Shown: one piece after another, positions 33,420-42,754 of the stretch
Numbering within the stretch: position 1 is the stretch's first letter
Layout of the letters: each line of letters begins with the position of its first letter
Assembly: GCA_025361205.1 (NCBI GenBank)
Contig: JANYAS010000031.1
Span: 1-51,331 of the forward strand
Origin: Holophagaceae bacterium
Lineage (GTDB): Bacteria; Acidobacteriota; Holophagae; Holophagales; Holophagaceae
Reading direction: 5' to 3'
Length of the DNA stretch: 51,331 nucleotides
Notes under the pieces: model-generated
Seen by the model: the letters and a program-made list of their open reading frames with translations, nothing else
What the model was told of the DNA's origin: nothing
Database searches by the model: none
Program-made: the position numbers and the translations under genes

Positions 33420-34421
33420 TTGAACCATCGATTATCTGCCCCCGTCGGAATCACCGCTACAGGGCAGTGCTATCCGTCCCGTGTGGTCACCAACGATGAC
33501 TTGTCCAAAATCATGGACACCAATGACGAATGGATTCGGACCCGCACGGGTATCCGCGAACGGCGCTGGGTCGAGCCTGGCACCGGAGCTTCCCAACTGG
33601 GAGCCCCGGCCCTCCAGATGGCCCTGGACAACCGGGGCATCAAGGCCTCCGAACTGGACCTGATCCTGGTCACCACCGTCACGCCTGACACCCTGTTTCC
33701 GGCCACAGCCTGCCGAATCCAGGAGATGATCGGCGCCGACAACGCCTTCGGGTTTGACCTGAACGCCGCCTGCTCAGGATTTCTCTACGCCCTGACCACG
33801 GCCGCCAGCATGGTGGCGTCCGGCGCTGTCCGCCGAGTGGGCCTGGTCGGCGTCGACATCATGACCACCATCATCAACCTGGAGGACCGGGCCACTTCGG
33901 TGCTATTCGGGGACGGCGCCGGTGCCGTCATCGTGGAGCGCGTGGAAGAGGGGCTGGGCATTCTGGACTTCGAGCACAAGGTGGACGGCTCGGGCGGCTG
34001 CTTCCTCCATATGCCTGCAGGCGGCTCCCTGAAGCCCGCAACCGCGGCGACCGTGGCGGCGAAGGAACACTACATCCACCAGTCCGGCAGCGAGGTCTTC
34101 AAGAAGGCCGTCCGGGAGATGGCCGATAACAGCCGGCTGTTGATGGATCGGAATGGCCTCAGCCCGGCCGAACTCAAGCTCTTCGTGCCCCACCAGGCCA
34201 ACATCCGGATCATGGATGCCGCCGCCAAGCGCTTGGAACTGGATCCGGCCCGCATGATGGTGAACATCGACAAGTACGCCAACACCACCACCGCGACCAT
34301 CCCGACGGCGCTGCACCAAGCCGTCGAGCAGAACCGCGTGGCCAAGGGCGACCTGGTGGTCCTGTCCGCCTTCGGTGCCGGGTTCACCTGGGGCTCCACC
34401 CTGCTCCGTTGGGCCTACTGA
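33420..34421 (+). CDS. fabH: beta-ketoacyl-ACP synthase III
   Basis: Condenses acetyl-CoA (or another starter) with malonyl-ACP to begin fatty-acid synthesis; 333 residues. The catalytic triad is visible: Cys in LNAACSGFLYAL, His in VPHQANIRIM and Asn in KYANTTTATIP. The N-terminal TNDEWIRTRTGIRERR substrate/CoA loop is present. Start is TTG preceded by GGAGG. It sits between cheW and rsmD in a same-strand run, 48 bp after cheW; the chemosensory neighbours are unrelated in function. The usual plsX/fabD partners are absent. Confidence 0.95.
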   Translation: MNHRLSAPVGITATGQCYPSRVVTNDDLSKIMDTNDEWIRTRTGIRERRWVEPGTGASQLGAPALQMALDNRGIKASELDLILVTTVTPDTLFPATACRIQEMIGADNAFGFDLNAACSGFLYALTTAASMVASGAVRRVGLVGVDIMTTIINLEDRATSVLFGDGAGAVIVERVEEGLGILDFEHKVDGSGGCFLHMPAGGSLKPATAATVAAKEHYIHQSGSEVFKKAVREMADNSRLLMDRNGLSPAELKLFVPHQANIRIMDAAAKRLELDPARMMVNIDKYANTTTATIPTALHQAVEQNRVAKGDLVVLSAFGAGFTWGSTLLRWAY

Positions 34422-34431
34422 GGCCACCCCC

Positions 34432-34962
34432 TTGCGGGTGGTGGCCGGGACCCTGAAGGGGCGCCGACTTTCGGCGCCTCCGGCCGGTGACCTGCGGGTT
34501 CGCCCCACTGCGGATCGGGCCCGGGAGGCCCTGTTCTCCATCCTCCAGCGGTGGCCTCAGGGTCCGTTTCTGGATTTATGCGCCGGCACCGGGGCCGTTG
34601 GGATTGAGGCCCATTCCCGTGGATACGCCCCGGTGGTGTGCGTGGAGTCGGCGGAGCCCGGCTGGACCTGCCTCCAAAAGAATCTGACGGGCCTGCCGGT
34701 GTTGGGGCTTCGGGCCGACCTTAGCCGGCTGGAGCCGGCAGCTTTCCATGCTCAGGCGGTGATCTTCCTGGATCCACCCTACGAATTGGCCCAGTCGTTT
34801 TGGGGCGCCTTGGCGGGCCAGCTCAGGCTCTGGCTGGCACCCGGGGGGATCCTGGTCTTCGAGACGGACCGCCAAACTGTGCTGGAATTACAGCCGGGGT
34901 GGATCCTGGCCGAAACACGCGAGTATGGTGCGGCCCGATTCACATTCTGGACCCATGCCTGA
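34432..34962 (+). CDS. rsmD: 16S rRNA (guanine-966-N2) methyltransferase RsmD
   Basis: A SAM-dependent methylase of a small-subunit rRNA guanine; about 176 residues, family-sized. It has the N-terminal RVVAGTLKGRRL and RVRPTADRAREALFSIL signatures, SAM motif I FLDLCAGTGAVGIEAHSRG, and catalytic DPPY in FLDPPYELAQ. TTG at 34432 is chosen because it gives the standard M-R-V-V-A-G start and follows fabH by 10 bp; an upstream ATG would overlap fabH. The chemoreceptor start overlaps its stop by 8 bp, an unusual coupling partner. Confidence 0.93.
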   Translation: MRVVAGTLKGRRLSAPPAGDLRVRPTADRAREALFSILQRWPQGPFLDLCAGTGAVGIEAHSRGYAPVVCVESAEPGWTCLQKNLTGLPVLGLRADLSRLEPAAFHAQAVIFLDPPYELAQSFWGALAGQLRLWLAPGGILVFETDRQTVLELQPGWILAETREYGAARFTFWTHA

Positions 34963-37471
34963 GTTCAAGGCAGCGGCCCTCGTTCATCTCGGCGTAGCCG
35001 AGCGGAAACTGGTCTTCTTTCGCGTCCGGATGGGGACGGGGATCATCTGGTCCTCGCTGTTCCTCGTCACGGGTCTCCTGCTCCTCTTCGCTGCGCCCTC
35101 GGGGTTCCACTTCTCTGTCAAGGGTGGGGCGGTCGGGCTGGGGTTACTGGTTCTATGTGCTGGTACCTCTTTCCTTCAGGTGCAGCACCTGGAACGAACC
35201 CTCGCCGCGCAGGCGATCAGTCCTGACCTCTACCGCCCCTTGACCCGGTTCCCCCAATCATCTTCGCTGCTGTTCTGCTTCCTGGGGCTCTGCATGAGTT
35301 TTGGGGGCTACCTCTGGCTGAAGCTCTACCTGGGTCAGAGCCTCTGGGTCAGCTTTACCACGACGGCGATCTTCCTGGTGCTGGGCGCCTTGGGGGCGGT
35401 TTGCCAGTACTTCGTCGCGAAGCAGAACCTCATGAAGGTCTACAAGATCCTGGCGGGAACGCCGGGGTTCAACGAATCCTTCGCGCGGTACTCCACCAGC
35501 TTGCGGGCCAAATTCGGGTTCGGGGTCATGGGCATCACGGGCGGGATGCTGGTTCTTTCCATCCTCGTCTCCGGGCTGACCCTCCAGTCGTCCATCCGGA
35601 CGAAGGTCAAGAACTATGCGGGAAATGAGCTGGCGAACCTTGCGGATTCGGTTGCCTTCGTCTCTGAGATGAACACCACGCCGGAGGATCTTGACGCGTT
35701 CCTGGGGACGCTGCGGCTGGGGGCTGGTGGGGGCGTATCCCTCCGTCTGCCGGCGGCCCGAGGTGGGAGCATTCTGGGTTCCAAGATCGAGCCGCGCGGC
35801 GGTGGGGATATCCTGGTCGTCCAAGCCCTGCCTGATGGTTCGGAGCTTCGTGCCGTGATCGTGGAGTCGGAGTACGCCGACGATATCTGGAAGGCCCTCC
35901 GCCCGAACCTGGTAATCCTCCTCATCGCGGGTGTCTTCCTCTTCTACTTCATCCCCTTGATCCTGAGGGATGTGCAGCGGCCCCTGCTGCTGTTGAGCCG
36001 AAATGCCCAGCAGGTCGGAGAAGGGCATATTGACCGCCTGGAGTCCGTCTACAGCGACGATGAGGTCGCAACCCTGGCCCGGGGTTTCGGGACCATGGTC
36101 GGGAGCCTCCGGGGCATGGTCGTCCAGATCCGCGCTGCCAGCCGCGATCTGGCTAAGGCCTCCACCCTGATCCGGGAATCCGGCGACGGGGTCCGCCAAT
36201 CGAACCGCGGGCAACGTGAATTGATCGAGACCTTCCATCAGGAGATCAACGAACTCACGGATACTTCCATCGGCATCAGCGCGAGTTCCATGGAATTGAG
36301 CCTTGCCTCCGAAAGTACCAATGCGACCATCGTGGAGATGGCCGCGAGTGTCCAGCAGATCAACCAGAGTATGGATGAGCTGCTGATGGTGGTGGAGGGT
36401 ATCACCTCGGCCATCCGGGATTTCGATGTCGCGATCAAGAACGTGGGCAAGAACATCGACCATCTGGCGGGTCATGCCGAGCACACCAAGGAATTCGCTG
36501 AGAACCTGGAGCAGAGCACCTCTGCCATCGACGATAGCGTGAAGATCGCCCAGCGGTACACCAAAAAGGTGATTCATAATGCCGGCCGGGGCATGGAACT
36601 GGTGGCGCGAAATCGCGAGAAGATCCAGGTCATCGAGCGCGTCGTGCAGGATTTCCATGGGACCACCAAGACCCTGCTGCAGTTGGGTTCGGACATCGCC
36701 AAGATCCTCGACTACATCGGCGACCACACCCAGCAGACCAACCTACTCGCCCTCAATGCGGCCATCATCGCCTCCCAAGGGGGAGCCGGGGACAGCCAGT
36801 CAAAAGGGTTCTCCGTGGTTGCAGACGAGATCAAGCAGCTTTCCGAGCAGACCAACCGGTCCACCCGGGAAATCCAGCAAATCATCGGCACCCTCCAGGC
36901 CGAGATCCGCAAGGCCTACCAGCAGGTCGAGCTGGGGCTGGACGCCGTCCGGGATGGCGCTGACTCGGTGGGCCAGAGCGAGGTGGCCCTGCAGGCCATT
37001 CTTGAATCCATCAGCGAGACCGACAGTGTGGTCGAGAGCATCCTCAGCGAGACCCTGCAGCAGGCGGGTCAGGCGTCCCTGATCCACGAGGCCAATCGGA
37101 ACATCCACAATCAGGTGGAGACCATCCGCACGGTGATCGAGGAGCAGCAGCAGACCAGCAACTACATCCTTTCCCTGGCCATGAACGTTCAGCAGGCCAC
37201 GGCCGTGGTGCGGGATTCGACCAAGGAGCAGAGTACTGGGAGCGACGAGATCGCCCGAGCCACCGAGCAGGTCCGGACCCTTGCGAGCAACCTGCATGAG
37301 ATCCTGGCTCGGCAGGAGGATCATGTGATTTCCCTGAAGGAGACCATGAACCGCGTACTCGGCAAGGCGATCGAGAGTGAACAGGCGATCGAAACCTCCA
37401 GCGGGGCCGTCGAACAGCTGGGCATTCAGGTTCACATGCTCAACCGCGAGGTCAATCTCTTCAAGTTGTAG
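34955..37471 (+). CDS. six-helix methyl-accepting chemotaxis protein
   Basis: A chemoreceptor of about 838 residues. The N-terminus has an unusual block of four membrane helices (about 24-155). A fifth helix (FGVMGITGGMLVLSILVSGL), an extracytoplasmic domain of about 95 residues and a sixth helix (LVILLIAGVFLFYFIPLIL) follow, then a HAMP domain. The long cytoplasmic hairpin has a tip recognisable by QQTNLLALNAAI and KGFSVVADEIKQLSEQTNRS. The usual tip EAARAGE is replaced by IASQGGAGDSQS, about three residues longer. No CheR-tethering pentapeptide is at the C-terminus (ends NLFKL). ATG at 34955 overlaps rsmD; ATG 34925 is an alternative. It probably signals through the CheA/CheW encoded 2-4 kb upstream. 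Confidence 0.88.
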   Translation: MPEFKAAALVHLGVAERKLVFFRVRMGTGIIWSSLFLVTGLLLLFAAPSGFHFSVKGGAVGLGLLVLCAGTSFLQVQHLERTLAAQAISPDLYRPLTRFPQSSSLLFCFLGLCMSFGGYLWLKLYLGQSLWVSFTTTAIFLVLGALGAVCQYFVAKQNLMKVYKILAGTPGFNESFARYSTSLRAKFGFGVMGITGGMLVLSILVSGLTLQSSIRTKVKNYAGNELANLADSVAFVSEMNTTPEDLDAFLGTLRLGAGGGVSLRLPAARGGSILGSKIEPRGGGDILVVQALPDGSELRAVIVESEYADDIWKALRPNLVILLIAGVFLFYFIPLILRDVQRPLLLLSRNAQQVGEGHIDRLESVYSDDEVATLARGFGTMVGSLRGMVVQIRAASRDLAKASTLIRESGDGVRQSNRGQRELIETFHQEINELTDTSIGISASSMELSLASESTNATIVEMAASVQQINQSMDELLMVVEGITSAIRDFDVAIKNVGKNIDHLAGHAEHTKEFAENLEQSTSAIDDSVKIAQRYTKKVIHNAGRGMELVARNREKIQVIERVVQDFHGTTKTLLQLGSDIAKILDYIGDHTQQTNLLALNAAIIASQGGAGDSQSKGFSVVADEIKQLSEQTNRSTREIQQIIGTLQAEIRKAYQQVELGLDAVRDGADSVGQSEVALQAILESISETDSVVESILSETLQQAGQASLIHEANRNIHNQVETIRTVIEEQQQTSNYILSLAMNVQQATAVVRDSTKEQSTGSDEIARATEQVRTLASNLHEILARQEDHVISLKETMNRVLGKAIESEQAIETSSGAVEQLGIQVHMLNREVNLFKL

Positions 37472-37539
37472 CGGGGCGCTCCAACCCTTGGACAGGCTCC
37501 TAGCTGTTAGGCTGGACCCGGTTCCCAGGGCTCCCATCC

Positions 37540-39210
37540 ATGTATCGAATCTCCATCAAGACCAAGCTGAGCACGGTCATCAGCATCCTGGTCCTCTCGT
37601 TCATCGCCTTCAACCTGCTCTACTACCCACGCTGGGTGGAGCAGCAGATCCGTTCCCAGGCCGAACTGAGTGCCCGACAGGTCGCCGAGACGGCCAGCTA
37701 CGCCCTCGGCCCCGCCGTCAGCACAGGGAACACCCGGGACATCGACAAGGTCCTTCAGGGCGTACAGAACATCCCCGCCTTCCGCTTCAGCGCCGTCTAT
37801 GGAGCCCATGGCGAGGCCTTAGACAGCACCACCACGACGCCGGAATGGGCCATGGGACAAGTCCTGCGGGACGGCCTCACCCACACGTACGTGAGGCCGG
37901 AGGACAACATGCTGGTCGCGGTTGCCCCTGTGTTCTACGAGGAGCCCCGGGCAGATCTGGTGGGAACGCTGGTCATCGGGTTCACCACGGAGGGTACCCA
38001 GTACGCTGTCAAACAAAACATCAGGGCGAGCTTGGCCGTGGGCCTGATCACCCTGATTTTGGGCATCACCGTGGCGATATTCCTATCAAATAGGTATCTC
38101 CGGCCCGTCATTCAGCTGACCGAGGCGGCCCGAAAGGTGGCTCAGGGCAACCTGGAGACGGTCTCCGTCAAGGTGTACACCCGAGACGAGATCCAGGATC
38201 TCAGCCAATCCTTCGAGGTAATGACCGATAAGCTCCGGGTCTCCCGCGACGAGATTGAACGGCAGAATCGGCTGCTCGAGTACCGCGTCCAGGAGCGGAC
38301 TCGGCAGCTGATGGAGACTATCTGGGAGCTGGAAGAAATCCGCGCCAACCTTGAGCAGCTGGTCCAGGACCGCACACGTGGTTTGGAGCAGAGCCGCGCC
38401 GAGCTGAAGGCTTGGGCCAACACCCTCGAGGAGAAGGTCCACGAAAAAACGCAGGAACTGCGTGAGCTGAATGACAACCTGCTCACCAGCTACCAGAAGC
38501 TGAAGGAAGTCGACCACCTCAAGGACGAGTTCCTCGCCAACATGAGCCACGAACTGAGGACCCCACTCAACTCCATCATCGGCTTCTCGGGGATGCTGAT
38601 GCAGGATCCGCAAGGGCGGCTAGGTGTCGAGGCCCGGGAGGATCTCCAGATCATCTACCAGAACGGGCGGTCCCTGCTGGGGCTCATCGATTCGATCCTG
38701 GACCTCTCGAAAATCGAAGCGGGCAAAATGGAAGTGGACATGGAGGAGGTCGATCCCTTGCAACTCCTGGACGAAGTCAAGGCGATGTCGGCCGGGCTCA
38801 TTAAGGGCCGTCCCGTCACCATCCAATACCAGCGACCGGAGGGGGAAATCCGCGTGATGGGGGACCCTGACCGGCTCCGGCAGGTCTTCACGAACCTCAC
38901 CGGTAACGCGATCAAGTTCACCGAATCCGGCTTCGTCCGAATCACCGCTGCGCAGGAACGTGGGTGGTTCCGAGTCCGCATCGAGGACACTGGCATCGGC
39001 ATGTCGGAGGCGGAACTGGGGCGGCTCTTCAAGCCCTTCCAGCAGGTGGATGGAAGCATCACCCGGCGTTTTGGGGGCACCGGCCTTGGGTTGGCGATCA
39101 GCCAGCGGTTCATGGGGCTCATGAACGGCCGGATTTCAGCCGGAAGCCGCAAGGGAGAAGGCAGCACCTTTATCGTGGAGATGCCAGTGGCCGGAGGAGG
39201 TGGGTCATGA
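37540..39210 (+). CDS. membrane sensor histidine kinase with HAMP and coiled-coil linker
   Basis: A 556-residue kinase. A first membrane helix (about 9-28) precedes a periplasmic sensor (about 30-163). A second helix (164-183), HAMP (about 184-238) and a long coiled coil (240-325) follow. HisKA has the phosphoacceptor H337 in LANMSHELRTPLNSIIGFS and the HATPase is intact (NLTGNAIKF, EDTGIGM, GGTGLGLAISQRF). The coiled coil contains a 25-residue repeat (ERTRQL, DRTRGL, EKTQEL in register). Its stop overlaps the start of the receiver protein as ATGA, so that protein is the expected phosphotransfer partner. It lies 68 bp after the chemoreceptor gene, separately promoted or read through. Confidence 0.9.
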   Translation: MYRISIKTKLSTVISILVLSFIAFNLLYYPRWVEQQIRSQAELSARQVAETASYALGPAVSTGNTRDIDKVLQGVQNIPAFRFSAVYGAHGEALDSTTTTPEWAMGQVLRDGLTHTYVRPEDNMLVAVAPVFYEEPRADLVGTLVIGFTTEGTQYAVKQNIRASLAVGLITLILGITVAIFLSNRYLRPVIQLTEAARKVAQGNLETVSVKVYTRDEIQDLSQSFEVMTDKLRVSRDEIERQNRLLEYRVQERTRQLMETIWELEEIRANLEQLVQDRTRGLEQSRAELKAWANTLEEKVHEKTQELRELNDNLLTSYQKLKEVDHLKDEFLANMSHELRTPLNSIIGFSGMLMQDPQGRLGVEAREDLQIIYQNGRSLLGLIDSILDLSKIEAGKMEVDMEEVDPLQLLDEVKAMSAGLIKGRPVTIQYQRPEGEIRVMGDPDRLRQVFTNLTGNAIKFTESGFVRITAAQERGWFRVRIEDTGIGMSEAELGRLFKPFQQVDGSITRRFGGTGLGLAISQRFMGLMNGRISAGSRKGEGSTFIVEMPVAGGGGS

Positions 39211-41042
39211 CCGACGCCCAGTCCCACATATCCGATGCACTGCCCCGTATTCTCTGCATCGAGGACAACCCCATGAACTGGCGCCTCGTGCAGCGACTGC
39301 TGTCCCAGGCTGGGTACGAGATGCATTGGGCGGAGGACGGCCTCAAGGGCTGCGAGATGGCCGTGGCGCTGAAGCCTTCCCTCATCCTGCTGGACATCAA
39401 CCTGCCGGGGCTGTCCGGGTTCGAAGTCGCCACCAAGCTCCGCCAGAACACCAATATGAATGCCACGCTCATTGTGGCGCTGACGGCCAAGACGATGCGG
39501 AGTGACCGTGAGACCGCCCTGGTCACCGGGTGCGATGGGTTCATCTCGAAGCCCATCGATCCCTTCCTGTTCGTCAGACAGGTTCAGGCCTACCTCGACG
39601 GCCACAGGGACCGGCTTGAATCGGGTCGAGAAGGGGCTGCGCTCCGCCAGTTCAGCCAGCAGGTCGTGGAGCATCTCGAGGTCCAACTTCGCGAGGCCCA
39701 AGAGGGTACCCGGAAGCTGCTGGAGGCCCAGACCGAACTGGAACAGCGCAGCCAGCATCTGTCTCGGTTCTTATCGCTCGGCAAGGAAATCATCCCCGTC
39801 CGGGATACCGGCGAGATCCTCCGCCGGGTCCTCAGCCAGCTTCACGAGGAACTCCGGCTAGATCGCCTGCGGTCGTACCGCCTGCACGATAGCGGTGCCT
39901 ATTTCCAGGGGATGACCCGCTTGGGGGACGGCTTTGAGGACACACCGGTCCTGCCCGTGGAGCACCCTTTGGTCAGGTGGCTCGCTGATCTCCCAGGGGG
40001 AGCGGTCTTGTCGGGGATGGAGCTTCGCCAGTCCGCTTCCTGGGAGCAGGGTCTGGAGCTGGGTCTTTGGGCCCCCAAAGCCCAGGCCCTGCTCCTGCCC
40101 CTCCGAAACCGGTCGGGTACAGATCAGCTCTGGGGTTTCCTGGCCGGTGACCGGACGGATGCGCCTTTCCAGCCCTTTGAAACGGAACTCGCGGCCCTGC
40201 ACGCGGGCATCCTCCAGGTCAGCATCGAGAATGCAGGACTCATCACCCACCTGGACGAAACGAGCCAGGCCTTGGGGACCAGCTACGAGGGGCTCGAATC
40301 CGCCTACGACTCGCTCAAGGAGGCCCAGCGCGCCCTAGGGGCCCAGGACCAGAAGACGGCCCTCGGAGGTCTGTTCATGAATATGGCCCAGAGACTCGAG
40401 GGGCCGGTACGCACGCTGAAGGAAGAGAGCGCCACCCTATCCCTTTACCTGGATCGCAAGGACCATGCACCCATTCAGGAGCGGGCGGAATGTCACCGGT
40501 CGATGGATCAGATCCGCCGAGCGGTCTCCCAGGTCGAAGGGCTCGTCAGGGCTTTGCTTCGGCGCGCCCATCAAGGGGAGGCGAACACCCCGGAGTGGAT
40601 CCACCTCCACGAGCTGCTGAGAGAGGAAATGGAGCTCATGAGGGCGGAATCCATCCTCTCTGACGAACTCCCCGTGGCCATGAATCTCAAGGCTCCCCGC
40701 GACCTTCTGTACGGGGTCCACTCCGACTTTGCCGAGGTGCTCGGCCACTTGATCAATCATGCGGTCGAAGGCGGCCCTGGGTTGATCTCCCTGCGGACCT
40801 GGGGCGGGACCAGCCACTTCCGCCTCGAGGTGGAAGATGACGGAGCCGCCATCGATCCGGGACTGCTCGCGAGTGCTTTCGAGCCCTTCTCCGACCTACG
40901 GCCCCCGTCAGGCAGGGTGGGGCGGCGACCAGGCCAAGGGCTTCCTGTCTGCGCCCAGCTCTTGAACGCCTACGGCGGCACCGTCCAGATTCTGCCTGTG
41001 GAGCGGGGCTCCCTGGTGAGGATTAGCCTGCCGATGGAGTGA
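39207..41042 (+). CDS. response-regulator protein with degenerate histidine-kinase region
   Basis: A 611-residue soluble protein. An intact receiver (about 13-130) has acidic IEDN, phosphoacceptor D63 in LLDINLPGLSG, and K of FISKPI. A coiled coil (about 140-190) and a GAF-like domain (about 185-345) follow. The last 230 residues resemble HisKA plus HATPase, but the phosphoacceptor position is Q395 (MNMAQRLEGPV in place of the usual A-H-E-x-x-x-P). The N-box reads HLINHAVEG (both Asn replaced by His), and the G1 box reads DDGAAID. It is therefore probably a pseudokinase output or scaffold module controlled by phosphorylation of D63. Start ATG overlaps the kinase stop (ATGA) with GGAGGAGG upstream. 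Confidence 0.85.
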   Translation: MTDAQSHISDALPRILCIEDNPMNWRLVQRLLSQAGYEMHWAEDGLKGCEMAVALKPSLILLDINLPGLSGFEVATKLRQNTNMNATLIVALTAKTMRSDRETALVTGCDGFISKPIDPFLFVRQVQAYLDGHRDRLESGREGAALRQFSQQVVEHLEVQLREAQEGTRKLLEAQTELEQRSQHLSRFLSLGKEIIPVRDTGEILRRVLSQLHEELRLDRLRSYRLHDSGAYFQGMTRLGDGFEDTPVLPVEHPLVRWLADLPGGAVLSGMELRQSASWEQGLELGLWAPKAQALLLPLRNRSGTDQLWGFLAGDRTDAPFQPFETELAALHAGILQVSIENAGLITHLDETSQALGTSYEGLESAYDSLKEAQRALGAQDQKTALGGLFMNMAQRLEGPVRTLKEESATLSLYLDRKDHAPIQERAECHRSMDQIRRAVSQVEGLVRALLRRAHQGEANTPEWIHLHELLREEMELMRAESILSDELPVAMNLKAPRDLLYGVHSDFAEVLGHLINHAVEGGPGLISLRTWGGTSHFRLEVEDDGAAIDPGLLASAFEPFSDLRPPSGRVGRRPGQGLPVCAQLLNAYGGTVQILPVERGSLVRISLPME

Positions 41043-41141
41043 TCGGGTGACCACCTTTGCCATGCGGTTCTCATCGTCCCCGCCCGGTACCATCGCTGGC
41101 ATCCTGCTGGAGTTCCTCCCTGGACCTGAAAGGTCAACACG

Positions 41142-42200
41142 ATGAAACGAATGCTCCTGGCTGTCTTGTGCCCGCTGATTCTCGCGGCCCAGCCCGCGCG
41201 CCAGACCCCTCCGGGCAACGGCCTGCTGGATGCCAGGGAAATTCATCTGCGAAACGTCAGGAAGCTCACGGGCACGGGTTCCAATGCGGAGGCCTACTGG
41301 TCGAACGACGGCAAGAAGATCGTCTTTCAGAGCACCCGGGATGGCTATCCCTGCGACCAGCTCTACACCATGAATGCCGACGGGTCGGACCCGAAACGCG
41401 TCAGCTCCGGCAAAGGGCGCGTCAGCTGCGGCTGGTTCCTGCCGGGCGACCGGAAGCTGATCTACGCCAGCACCCATGGGGCAGGCCCGGAGTGCCCCGA
41501 AGGGCCGCCCTTCACGCCCGGCAAGTACCAGTGGCCGGTGTTCCAGAGCTACGATCTCTACCTCGCGAACACCGATGGCAGCGATGCGAAGCCCTTCCTT
41601 CCCTCGCCGGGCTACGATGCGGAAGCCACGGTCTCCCCCAACGGTAAGTGGATCGTCTTCACCAGCGAGCGCAGTGGCGACGTAGATGTCTGGCGCGTGG
41701 ACCTCGATGGCAAGCACCTCGTCCGCCTCACGGATGGCTTGGGCTACGACGGGGGCGCCGTGTTCAGCCCCGACTCCAAACTCATCGCCTGGCGCACGAA
41801 CTATCCCAAGGGTGAGGCCGCGACGGCCAAGTACATGGAGCTTCTGAAACAGCACCTGGTGGAACCCATGGACATGGACATCTGGGTGATGAACGCCGAC
41901 GGCAGTGGCAAACGGCAAGTCACGAAGCTGCCTGGGGCCGCCTTCGCGCCCATCTTCACGCCGGATGGCCGGGGCCTCGTCTTTGCCTCCAACCACCATG
42001 ACAATCAGGGCAAGGGCCGCATCTTCGACCTCTTCCGCATCAACCTGGACGGCACTGGCCTGGAACGCATCACCTGGACCGGTGTGTTCAACTCCTTCCC
42101 CCATTTCAGCCCCGACGGGAAGCAGCTCCTGTGGGTGAGCGGGAGGGCCCCCCGTGGCTCGCGCCAGTTCGACGTGTGCGTCGCGGGGTGGCTGCCTTGA
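41142..42200 (+). CDS. TolB-like beta-propeller exported protein
   Basis: A 352-residue protein with a short signal peptide (MKRMLLAVLCPLILAAQPA). Repeated WD40-like/PD40 blades form a propeller of about five to six blades: AYWSNDGKKIVFQSTRDG, YTMNADGSD, TVSPNGKWIVFTSERSG, WVMNADGSGK and HFSPDGKQLLWVSG. Such proteins act in the periplasm as binding or scaffold modules. This is not the true TolB of the Tol-Pal system, since its N-terminal domain and neighbours are absent. It follows the pseudokinase gene by about 100 bp, with its own possible promoter, and its stop codon overlaps the start of gmhB (TTGA). Confidence 0.85.
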   Translation: MKRMLLAVLCPLILAAQPARQTPPGNGLLDAREIHLRNVRKLTGTGSNAEAYWSNDGKKIVFQSTRDGYPCDQLYTMNADGSDPKRVSSGKGRVSCGWFLPGDRKLIYASTHGAGPECPEGPPFTPGKYQWPVFQSYDLYLANTDGSDAKPFLPSPGYDAEATVSPNGKWIVFTSERSGDVDVWRVDLDGKHLVRLTDGLGYDGGAVFSPDSKLIAWRTNYPKGEAATAKYMELLKQHLVEPMDMDIWVMNADGSGKRQVTKLPGAAFAPIFTPDGRGLVFASNHHDNQGKGRIFDLFRINLDGTGLERITWTGVFNSFPHFSPDGKQLLWVSGRAPRGSRQFDVCVAGWLP

Positions 42201-42754
42201 GCATCAGGCCCGCCGTCTTCCTGGACCGGGACGGCACCCTCAACGAGGAGGTGGACTACCTTTTCGACCCGGAGCAGCTGGTCCTGGTCCCGGGCGCGGC
42301 GGCGGCCGTGGCTCGGCTGAACGCTAAGGGTATTCCGGTGGTGGTGGTCACAAACCAGAGCGGCATCGGCCGGGGAAAATACACCTGGCAGGACTTTGCC
42401 GCGGTCATGCGCCGCATGGATGAGCTGCTGGCCCTCGAAAATGCCTGGATCGACGCGGTCTACGCCTCGCCGCACCATGAAAAGGGGCAGGGGGACTACG
42501 CCGTGGCCGACCATCCGGAACGCAAGCCGAATCCCGGCATGTTGCAGCGGGCGGCGGAAGAACACGGGCTCGACCTCACGCAATCCTGGATGGTGGGGGA
42601 CAAGGACATCGATCTGGAAGCCGGGCGCCGGGCCGGCTGCCGGGTCGCCCTCGTCCGCACGGGCTATGGCACCGAGGTGGATGGTGCCCTGGCAGACCTG
42701 GTGGCCACGGACCTTCCGGAGGCCCTCGAGCGCATCCTGGCTCAGTGGCCATGA
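42197..42754 (+). CDS. gmhB: D-glycero-D-manno-heptose 1,7-bisphosphate 7-phosphatase
   Basis: A HAD-family phosphatase of the ADP-heptose pathway for LPS core, 185 residues from TTG. HAD motif I is FLDRDGTLNEE, motif II lies in VVVTNQSGIGRG, and motifs III/IV are around KPNPGM and MVGDKDIDLEAGRRAGC. The zinc-loop Cys/His pattern of classic GmhB is reduced to SPHHEKGQGDY, so some metal ligands differ. A longer frame upstream overlaps the propeller gene and is less likely to be used. The gene is coupled to sfsA by ATGA. Confidence 0.88.
   Translation: MSIRPAVFLDRDGTLNEEVDYLFDPEQLVLVPGAAAAVARLNAKGIPVVVVTNQSGIGRGKYTWQDFAAVMRRMDELLALENAWIDAVYASPHHEKGQGDYAVADHPERKPNPGMLQRAAEEHGLDLTQSWMVGDKDIDLEAGRRAGCRVALVRTGYGTEVDGALADLVATDLPEALERILAQWP

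Noticed and set aside
35258..36727. Minus-strand open frame of 489 codons opposite the chemoreceptor
   Set aside because: Its sequence is an Asp/Gln/His-rich shadow of the receptor coding strand, which has clear HAMP and signalling motifs.
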